Positions 1 to 5,043 of a stretch of DNA of 6,864 nt are shown here, piece after piece. The notes under the pieces were generated by a model that saw nothing but the letters and a program-made list of their open reading frames with translations, was not told the DNA's origin and did not search any database. Both the position numbers and the translations under genes were made by a program. Location: contig CARDPF010000173.1 in the NCBI GenBank assembly GCA_948960675.1, positions 1 through 6,864 of the forward strand, given 5' to 3'. This DNA comes from an uncultured Eisenbergiella sp. (GTDB lineage: Bacteria > Bacillota > Clostridia > Lachnospirales > Lachnospiraceae). Every line of letters begins with the position of its first letter. Positions within the stretch are counted from its first letter, which is position 1.

Positions 1-371
1 GGGGCATTTTCTTCTATCTTCCCCACGCGGTGGAAATGATGCTGGAACTGTTCGGTTATACGCCGCAAAGCCTGCGGACCACCGTTCTTTCCCATGACAA
101 TTTTACTGTATGCGTAAAATATGAGGAATGCCTGGTCAATCTGGTATTGAATGGCGTTATGCCTTTTTATATTGTGTTGCACGGAAATGGGAGCATTGTG
201 AGGAAAGTGGATGACAGGGATATTTTTGCCCGGGCGATGCGGGATTTTGTGGAGCGGATACGCCAAGGGGAACGTACCTGTGACGTGGGAAAGCTGGTAA
301 AGGGGGTGCAGGTGGTGCTTGCCGTGCAAAAGTCCATTGAGACAGGGAAGGAAACTGTAATCGGGAAATGA
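1..371 (+). CDS. Gfo/Idh/MocA-family oxidoreductase, C-terminal fragment (5' cut by window edge)
   Basis: The reading frame is open from the first complete codon at base 3 to the TGA at 369-371, giving 122 residues. It continues past the left edge, so the in-frame GTG at base 30 is not taken as a start. The fragment begins GIFFYLPHAVEMMLELFG, which resembles the catalytic-domain segment of Gfo/Idh/MocA oxidoreductases where a glycine-rich strand precedes an active-site histidine (here the H of PHAVEM). It ends with the typical last helices: a DIFARAMRDFVERIRQG stretch, then VLAVQKSIETGK, the segment usually seen just before the C terminus. The Rossmann NAD(P)-binding half and the EKP lysine motif would lie upstream and are not visible. 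It is probably an NAD(P)-dependent sugar or sugar-acid dehydrogenase, with substrate unknown. It converges on the araC-type gene with 15 bp between stops. Family assignment is fairly secure; function beyond that is inference. Confidence 0.72.
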   Translation, partial: GIFFYLPHAVEMMLELFGYTPQSLRTTVLSHDNFTVCVKYEECLVNLVLNGVMPFYIVLHGNGSIVRKVDDRDIFARAMRDFVERIRQGERTCDVGKLVKGVQVVLAVQKSIETGKETVIGK

Positions 372-386
372 GCAAAGGCTGCCGGT

Positions 387-1220
387 TTAGGGTAACGTGT
401 CCTTTAAGGGACTGTTTGCAAAGGTTTTACGATACATTCGGTAAAAATGGGAATAGCTGTTAAAACCGGCGTTGCCGCTGGCCTCCAGAAGGGTCTGCCC
501 CCTGCCGTGCAGTTCCCGCGCCAGCAGCAGCCTTTTGTAATTGATGTAACGGTTGATGGTGTGGCCGGTGACTTTTTTAAAAACCCGGCACATGTGATAT
601 TTGTTGATAAAAAATTGTGCGGACAGTTTGTCCAGGGCCAGGTCTGCGGTCAGGTTTTCGTTGATATACAGCAGGAGATTGTTAATTTGTTCATCCGCCG
701 CCACAGGGGCGGTCAACGGCTCCTGCACCTGATTGAGCAGATACAAAAATTCCAATAAGACGCATTTGGCAATTTTGTATGCGCCGTCTTTCAAATAGCG
801 GTTGATTTTCATGATCAGCCGGTACATCTCCCGGTCTACAATTCTTGCCGGAATCTGGCAGTCCTTTCCCAGCGAACGGTTTAAAAATACTTCCTCCAGC
901 TCTTCACAATCGTTGTCTTTAAAAAAAACCAGCGGGATGTGGATGACCACGCGGGAATATTTTTCCGAAGAAAGAAAATAATTGTGGTGCATTTCCAAGG
1001 GGCGGGCAATGTAGATGTCGTGGGGATGGGAACGGTAAATGTTTCCCTCAATGTGAAATTCGGCGTTGCCCGTCAAAAAGAGGACGATTTCATAGCAGTC
1101 GTCATGGTTATGGAGTTGGAATTCGTCATTGTTCAGGGGGGCATAGTCGATCGTGTACACGTAATCATAGCCATAATGAAATTCCCTGTCATAAAAAGCA
1201 TTGATAATTTCGTCTACCAT
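387..1220 (-). CDS. AraC-family transcriptional regulator with N-terminal cupin sensor domain
   Basis: This 277-residue protein has the normal size and layout of a cupin-plus-HTH AraC regulator. Residues about 15-95 form an AraC-type sugar-sensing cupin: HNHDDCYEI at 37-45, then EFHIEGNIY at 54-62 and RPLEMHHNYF at 73-82. Residues about 175-275 are the DNA-binding domain with two helix-turn-helix units. The first is around LALDKLSAQFFINKYHMCRVFK (194-215, with the KxTGHTINRYINYKRL segment following). The second is TLLEASGNAGFNSYSHFYRMYRK (243-265), with the family's xxGFxSYSHFYRxFRK signature and the terminal SP. The start is the ATG read from 1220 down; its GAGG (bases 1227-1230, complement) sits 6 nt upstream. 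It is divergent from the oxidoreductase-uxuAB operon, so activation of that operon in response to a sugar or sugar acid is likely by analogy with such pairs; the ligand is unknown. Confidence 0.93.
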   Translation of the reverse strand: MVDEIINAFYDREFHYGYDYVYTIDYAPLNNDEFQLHNHDDCYEIVLFLTGNAEFHIEGNIYRSHPHDIYIARPLEMHHNYFLSSEKYSRVVIHIPLVFFKDNDCEELEEVFLNRSLGKDCQIPARIVDREMYRLIMKINRYLKDGAYKIAKCVLLEFLYLLNQVQEPLTAPVAADEQINNLLLYINENLTADLALDKLSAQFFINKYHMCRVFKKVTGHTINRYINYKRLLLARELHGRGQTLLEASGNAGFNSYSHFYRMYRKTFANSPLKDTLP

Positions 1221-1262
1221 GTTTTACCTCATTTCTGCAGGCCGATAACAGCCATTGAGGTT

Positions 1263-1291
1263 ATTATAAGCCGGAAAGTCAAGATAGGCAA
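1263..1291 (-). promoter_or_regulatory. Promoter of the AraC-family regulator gene
   Basis: Read on the - strand there is TTGCCT (complement of 1286-1291), a 17-bp spacer and a perfect TATAAT (complement of 1263-1268). That is a good housekeeping-sigma promoter, which would start transcription near base 1256 and give a leader of about 36 nt before the regulator's ATG. The -35 hexamer overlaps the left arm of the inverted repeat GGCAA-TGTTT-TTGCC (1287-1301), so a protein bound there could control this promoter. Hexamers and spacing are seen directly; activity is inferred. Confidence 0.62.
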
Positions 1292-1328
1292 TGTTTTTGC
1301 CAATAAAGGAAGAGAAAAATTGTCAACA
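1278..1328. promoter_or_regulatory. Three spaced GYCAANA repeats, candidate AraC-type operator
   Basis: Three same-direction copies of GYCAANA lie in the divergent intergenic region: GTCAAGA at 1278-1284, GCCAATA at 1299-1305 and GTCAACA at 1322-1328. They are 21 and 23 bp apart, or about two helical turns, which is the spacing expected when AraC-family proteins bind direct half-sites on one face of DNA. The third copy lies just upstream of the TAAAAT at 1335-1340, where an activator could replace a missing -35 element. The first two flank or overlap the regulator's own -35 region, allowing autoregulation. The motif is short, so chance occurrence is possible. Confidence 0.35.
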
Positions 1329-1340
1329 GTGTTGTAAAAT
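1312..1340 (+). promoter_or_regulatory. Possible activator-dependent promoter of the rightward operon
   Basis: TAAAAT at 1335-1340 is one change from the consensus -10, but the hexamer 17 bp upstream (1312-1317, GAGAAA) does not look like a -35. Other TTG-starting hexamers nearby (TTGCCA 1297-1302, TTGTCA 1320-1325) lack a -10 at proper spacing. A promoter with a fair -10 and no -35, next to a possible AraC-type half-site, fits an activator-dependent start near base 1347 and a leader of about 94 nt. This is a weak call made by eye. Confidence 0.3.
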
Positions 1341-1369
1341 AGAAAAAGCAGTATGTAACAGCGCAGGCA

Positions 1370-1394
1370 GGTCTGTGCATTTACTGTGCAGACC
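1370..1394 (+). promoter_or_regulatory. Leader hairpin upstream of the oxidoreductase-uxuAB operon
   Basis: GGTCTGTGCA (1370-1379) pairs with TGTGCAGACC (1385-1394) through all ten positions, counting two adjacent G-U wobbles, around a five-base TTTAC loop. GTTTTCC follows at once. The hairpin ends 46 nt before the ATG at 1441. It could be a weak terminator/attenuator, a 5' mRNA stabiliser, or, as DNA, a near-palindromic operator. The run of only four T residues makes efficient intrinsic termination doubtful. Confidence 0.45.
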
Positions 1395-1440
1395 GTTTTC
1401 CAAAAAGAGGACAGGGCCTGTAGATTTGGAGGGAAAAGAG

Positions 1441-2523
1441 ATGGCGGATAACAGGGATGGAATGCACTATGCACCAAAGGGAAAACCGGCTCCGGTGGTG
1501 AAGCCGGGAGAGTTTGTCATTGCGGCGATTGCGCTTGACCATGGGCACGTATACGGTATGTGCAACGGACTGGTGGAGGCCGGGGCCACATTGAAGTGGG
1601 TTTACGATGCGGATAAGGAAAAAGTGGCGCATTTTGTGAAAGAATTTCCGGGGGTGAAGGCTGCGGGCAGTGAGGAGGAGATTTTGAACGATCCGGAGGT
1701 GAAGCTGGTGTGTTCGGCGGCAGTGACCAACCTGCGGTGCGCGCTGGGCATCCGGGTGATGCAGGCGGGGAAGGACTACTTTACGGACAAAGCGCCGCTG
1801 ACGTCGCTTGCGCAGCTGGAGGCGGCCAAGGAGACGGTGCGGCAGACCGGCAGGAAATATATGGTCTATTACAGCGAACGGCTGCACGTGGAGGCGGCGG
1901 TTTTTGCGGGGCAGCTGATTGGGCAGGGGGCAATCGGCACGCCGATTCATATAGACGGGTTTGGCCCCCACCGGATCGGCGATCCCAAGGGACGCCCGGA
2001 CTGGTTTTATAAAAAGGAACAGTACGGCGGGATTTTATGCGATATCGGGAGCCATCAGATCGAGCAGTTTTTGTTTTACTGCAATGTGAAAGACGCAGTG
2101 GTAAAATACAGCGAGGTGGGCAATTACGGCCATCCGGATTATCCGGAGCTGGAGGATTTTGGCGATGCGGTGCTGGTGGGGGACAACGGCGCGACCCAGC
2201 ATTTCAGGGTGGATTGGTTTACGCCCGACGGGCTCTCCACCTGGGGGGACGGACGGACCTTCATCCTGGGGACGAAGGGGTATATTGAACTGCGCAAATA
2301 TGTGAATGTGGGCACGATGGACGGCACTTCCAACCATGTTTTTTTGGTGAACCAGGACGGGGAGCAGCATTTTGAGGTGACGGGGAAGGTAGGCTATCCG
2401 TATTTTGGCCAGCTGATTTTGGACTGCATCCACCGCACGGAAAACGCCATGACGCAGGAGCATGCTTTCAAGGCGGCGGAACTTTGCGTGCGCGCGCAGC
2501 TGCAGGCGGAAAAAATTAAATAG
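1441..2523 (+). CDS. Gfo/Idh/MocA-family oxidoreductase (DHGH-type N terminus)
   Basis: This is a 360-residue protein of normal length for NAD(P)-dependent sugar dehydrogenases of this superfamily. The ATG at 1441 is chosen because GGAGG at 1428-1432 lies 8 nt upstream. An in-frame extension to 1291 exists, but its sequence is unlike any Rossmann leader and crosses the leader hairpin. The N-terminal Rossmann half (about 24-140) has IAAIALDHGHVYGM (27-40) instead of the classic GxGxxG loop, a known variant in part of this family. The cofactor/catalytic lysine motif EKP appears as DKAP (K117). The catalytic segment GGILCDIGSHQIEQF (196-210) carries the expected D201 and H205, and the alpha/beta C-terminal half follows. 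It is the first gene of a four-gene + strand run ending in uxuAB, so a sugar, glycoside or sugar-acid substrate is likely; the exact reaction is unknown. Confidence 0.88.
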   Translation: MADNRDGMHYAPKGKPAPVVKPGEFVIAAIALDHGHVYGMCNGLVEAGATLKWVYDADKEKVAHFVKEFPGVKAAGSEEEILNDPEVKLVCSAAVTNLRCALGIRVMQAGKDYFTDKAPLTSLAQLEAAKETVRQTGRKYMVYYSERLHVEAAVFAGQLIGQGAIGTPIHIDGFGPHRIGDPKGRPDWFYKKEQYGGILCDIGSHQIEQFLFYCNVKDAVVKYSEVGNYGHPDYPELEDFGDAVLVGDNGATQHFRVDWFTPDGLSTWGDGRTFILGTKGYIELRKYVNVGTMDGTSNHVFLVNQDGEQHFEVTGKVGYPYFGQLILDCIHRTENAMTQEHAFKAAELCVRAQLQAEKIK

Positions 2524-2584
2524 CAGATGGAAAATTAAACTTTTCAATCTGCAAGTTTGTGTCTGCGTGGCATCCACAAACTTG
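2523..2584. repeat. Two adjacent inverted repeats between the two oxidoreductase genes
   Basis: The 97-nt gap is filled largely by two back-to-back stems. In the first, GCAGATGGAAAA (2523-2534, starting at the last base of the stop codon) pairs with TTTTCAATCTGC (2541-2552) with one mismatch and a 6-nt loop. In the second, CAAGTTTGTG (2552-2561) pairs perfectly with CACAAACTTG (2575-2584) around a 13-nt loop. The two share base 2552. Neither is followed by a T run, so neither looks like an intrinsic terminator. Intercistronic mRNA stabilisation or processing, or a small palindromic repeat, are the likely roles. Confidence 0.6.
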
Positions 2585-2620
2585 ATATGCGTAGAAAGCC
2601 GCGCAGAAATGGAGTAAGGG

Positions 2621-3784
2621 ATGATTCGTGTGGCGATCGTGGGCACCGGGGGAATTGCGCATGCCCACATGGCAGGGCTGCTGACCTTTCCCCAAAGGTG
2701 CAGGGTGGTGGCGCTCTGTGACATTTATGAGGAGAAGGCGAAAGCCTTCCGGGAGGAATTTCATTTGGACTGCGAGGTTTTCGACAGCCACAATAAAATG
2801 CTGGCGTCGGGAATCCCCATTGATTTGGTACATGTATGCACGCCCCCTTATGTGCATGCCGGGATTGCCATCGACGCCATGAACTGCGGCTGCAATACTT
2901 TGGTGGAAAAGCCGATGGCTACCTGTCTGGAGGAGTGCGACGCCATGCTGGAGGCCGAAGAGAGAAACCATGTGGTCATGGCCTGCATTGCGCAAAACCG
3001 TTTCCGCAATTCGGTTTGGAAGCTGAAAAAAGTGGCGGACAGCGGGCTGGCGGGGAAAATCTGCATGGCAGGGGTGGATTCCCTTTGGTGGAGGGGGCAC
3101 TGCTATTACGACCTTTGGTGGAGGGGGACCTGGGAAAAAGAAGGGGGAGGGCCAACCTTAAACCACGCGGTGCATCATATCGACATGCTCAATTGGATAG
3201 AAGGAAAACTGCCTAAGGAGGTCATGGCGATATTGACCAATGTGATGCATGACAATTCCGAGGTGGAGGATTTGTCCCTTGCCTGCATGCGCTACGAGGA
3301 CGGCAGCGTGGCGCAGGTGACAAGCTCGGTAGTGCACCACGGGGAAGAACAGGGAATCGTCCTGCAGTGCGCGGATGCCAAAATATCGGCTCCCTGGCAG
3401 GTTAAGGCGGAAGTTAGCCAAAGCAACGGATTTCCCCGGGAGGGCGGAAACAGGGAGTTGGAGGAGAAGATCGAAGCGTTTTATGCCTCCCTTCCCGACC
3501 TTCCCTATGAAGGACATACGGGGGAAATCGACGATGTGCTCACTGCCCTGGAGGAGAAAAAGCGTCCCCTCATTACCGGGACGGATGGCCGCAAAACGGT
3601 GGAACTGATTTCCGCCATTTATAAGGCCGGATGCCTGAAACAATCCGTATGCCTGCCCCTGGAAAAGGACGACGAATACTATCGCTTTGCGGGAATTTTA
3701 AAGCATGCGGTACATTTTTATGAAAAGTCGGCTTGTGTGGAAAATTTTGACAACGAGAGAATTACACTGGGAAATTACCGGTAA
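2621..3784 (+). CDS. Gfo/Idh/MocA-family oxidoreductase (classic Rossmann type)
   Basis: This is a 387-residue NAD(P)-dependent oxidoreductase of the Gfo/Idh/MocA superfamily. The ATG has GGAG at 2611-2614, 6 nt upstream. The Rossmann loop is VAIVGTGGIAHAH (4-16), and an acidic residue at the end of strand two (D34 in ALCDIYEEKA) suggests NAD rather than NADP. The lysine motif is VEKPMA (95-100, K97). The catalytic stretch is WEKEGGGPTLNHAVHHIDML (171-190), where N181, H185 and D188 take the positions of the usual DxGxHxxD pattern. The two LWWRG copies at 155-159 and 165-169 frame a tryptophan- and arginine-rich part of the substrate pocket. It differs strongly from the preceding oxidoreductase, so the two are not a recent duplication and probably do separate steps or form separate parts of one oxidoreductive route. 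A 12-bp palindrome, ATTACCGGTAAT, spans the stop codon. The substrate cannot be told. Confidence 0.9.
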   Translation: MIRVAIVGTGGIAHAHMAGLLTFPQRCRVVALCDIYEEKAKAFREEFHLDCEVFDSHNKMLASGIPIDLVHVCTPPYVHAGIAIDAMNCGCNTLVEKPMATCLEECDAMLEAEERNHVVMACIAQNRFRNSVWKLKKVADSGLAGKICMAGVDSLWWRGHCYYDLWWRGTWEKEGGGPTLNHAVHHIDMLNWIEGKLPKEVMAILTNVMHDNSEVEDLSLACMRYEDGSVAQVTSSVVHHGEEQGIVLQCADAKISAPWQVKAEVSQSNGFPREGGNRELEEKIEAFYASLPDLPYEGHTGEIDDVLTALEEKKRPLITGTDGRKTVELISAIYKAGCLKQSVCLPLEKDDEYYRFAGILKHAVHFYEKSACVENFDNERITLGNYR

Positions 3785-3874
3785 TCACCGTAGGGTAAGA
3801 AACCAGGCAGCATTTTTGCGGGTGGGGATTGTAAAAAATGGGAACGGCGCTGCCAACAGGGAAGGAGGAAATGT

Positions 3875-4972
3875 ATGGGAATGCAGATGTGTTTTCGGTG
3901 GTACGGCGAGGGAAACGACCGTATTGCCCTCTCGGATATCCGGCAGATTCCGGGTGTGACGGGGATTGTCTGGGCCCTTCATGACAAGATGCCTGGACAG
4001 GTCTGGGAGACAGAAGAAATTGCCGGGGTACAAAAACAGCTGGAGCCATATGGGTTTCATATGGACGTGGTGGAGTCCGTCAATGTACATGACGATATCA
4101 AGACGGGAAAAGCTTCCCGGGACGGTTACATCGACAATTATATACAAACCATCCGGAATTTGTCCCGCTTCGGGGTAAAGGTGATTTGCTACAATTTTAT
4201 GCCGGTGTTCGACTGGACGCGCACCGACCTGTTTCACCCGGTGGGGGACGGCTCCACGGCGCTGTATTATGAGGCGTCAAAAATCCATGACGATCCGAAG
4301 GAGATGGCGGATTACATTCTGCACAATTTAAACGGCATGACGTTTCCTGGCTGGGAGCCGGAGCGCATGGCGAAACTGGACGATTTGTTTGACCAGTACC
4401 GTGCGGTCACAAAACAAGATTTGTGGGAAAACCTGCGTTATTTTCTGGAAAAGCTGATGCCGGTCTGCCATGAATGCGATATCCGGATGGCCATCCATAT
4501 GGATGATCCGCCGTGGGACATTTTCGGACTGCCCCGCCTTTTGGTGGATGCAGAGTCGGTGGACCGCTTTTTGTCCATGGTGGATGATCCCTACAACTGC
4601 CTGACCCTGTGTACCGGCAGTCTGGGGGCGAATCCGAAAAATAACGTGGCGGATATTGTGCGCAGGCACTGCGACCGCATTGCTTTTGCCCATATCCGCA
4701 ATGTGAAACATTTTCCAAACGGGGATTTCTCGGAGGCCAGCCACCGGGACTGTGACGGCGATACGGGCATTCTGGACATTGTCAAGGCGTTTCATGATTG
4801 CAACTATGCAGGATATATCCGTCCCGACCATGGCAGGCACCTTTGGGGCGAGGGGCCGGGGAATGTCCGTCCCGGCTATGGGCTCTATGACCGTGCCCTG
4901 GGGATCATGTATCTTTGGGGAATCTGGGATATGTTGGATAAGCTGGATGGCTGTGATGCCCACAGGCAATGA
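3875..4972 (+). CDS. uxuA: D-mannonate dehydratase UxuA
   Basis: This 365-residue cytosolic enzyme should dehydrate D-mannonate to 2-keto-3-deoxy-D-gluconate (EC 4.2.1.8), a step of hexuronate breakdown. It starts MGMQMCFRWYGEGND, followed by SDIRQIPGVTGIVWAL (20-35), the hallmark N terminus of UxuA. The TIM-barrel body carries the family's probable metal ligands and active-site residues: H208 in AIHMDDPPWDIFGLPR, C246 in LTLCTGSLG, H273 in FAHIRNVK and D318/H319 in RPDHGR. The C-terminal YDRALGIMYLWGIWDML is also typical. The length is within the usual 350-400 range and no key residue is missing. The start at 3875 is placed 6 nt after GGAGG (3864-3868); the ATG at 3871 is out of frame. It lies 90 nt after the second complete oxidoreductase and 71 nt before uxuB, very likely in one operon with both. 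Confidence 0.96.
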   Translation: MGMQMCFRWYGEGNDRIALSDIRQIPGVTGIVWALHDKMPGQVWETEEIAGVQKQLEPYGFHMDVVESVNVHDDIKTGKASRDGYIDNYIQTIRNLSRFGVKVICYNFMPVFDWTRTDLFHPVGDGSTALYYEASKIHDDPKEMADYILHNLNGMTFPGWEPERMAKLDDLFDQYRAVTKQDLWENLRYFLEKLMPVCHECDIRMAIHMDDPPWDIFGLPRLLVDAESVDRFLSMVDDPYNCLTLCTGSLGANPKNNVADIVRRHCDRIAFAHIRNVKHFPNGDFSEASHRDCDGDTGILDIVKAFHDCNYAGYIRPDHGRHLWGEGPGNVRPGYGLYDRALGIMYLWGIWDMLDKLDGCDAHRQ

Positions 4973-4991
4973 ACTGTCCGGTCAGTACACT

Positions 4992-5021
4992 AGCGTATGG
5001 GAATGATTTTCCGAACACGCT
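4992..5021. repeat. Small imperfect hairpin between uxuA and uxuB
   Basis: AGCGT (4992-4996) pairs with ACGCT (5017-5021), with an inner stem GGAA/TTCC (5000-5003 and 5009-5012) across a small internal loop. It lies in the 71-nt gap before the uxuB ribosome binding site, which is centred on GGAG at 5031-5034. There is no T run, so termination is unlikely; a modest effect on mRNA processing or on uxuB translation is possible. The stem is short and could be fortuitous. Confidence 0.25.
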
Positions 5022-5043
5022 CTAGGGAGAGGAGTATGGAAAC

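Noticed and set aside
1291..1440. In-frame 50-residue N-terminal extension of the first complete oxidoreductase
   Set aside because: It lacks a ribosome binding site at its ATG, crosses the leader hairpin and likely promoter, and is unlike family N termini. ATG 1441 has GGAGG 8 nt upstream.
2035..2724. 229-codon open frame on the - strand
   Set aside because: It is antisense to two clear oxidoreductase genes, spans the intergenic hairpins, and its translation shows no recognisable domain; it is a shadow of GC-biased coding sequence.
3806..3854. GGCAGC/GCTGCC inverted repeat between the second oxidoreductase and uxuA as a terminator
   Set aside because: Only 6 bp with a 37-nt loop and no following T run; insufficient to call a terminator or to split the operon.
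3785..4237. 150-codon and neighbouring open frames on the - strand over the uxuA start
   Set aside because: They are antisense to UxuA, which is unambiguous, and have no domain or plausible translation signal.
4328..4969. 213-codon open frame on the - strand inside uxuA
   Set aside because: It lies entirely opposite uxuA and its translation has no family features.
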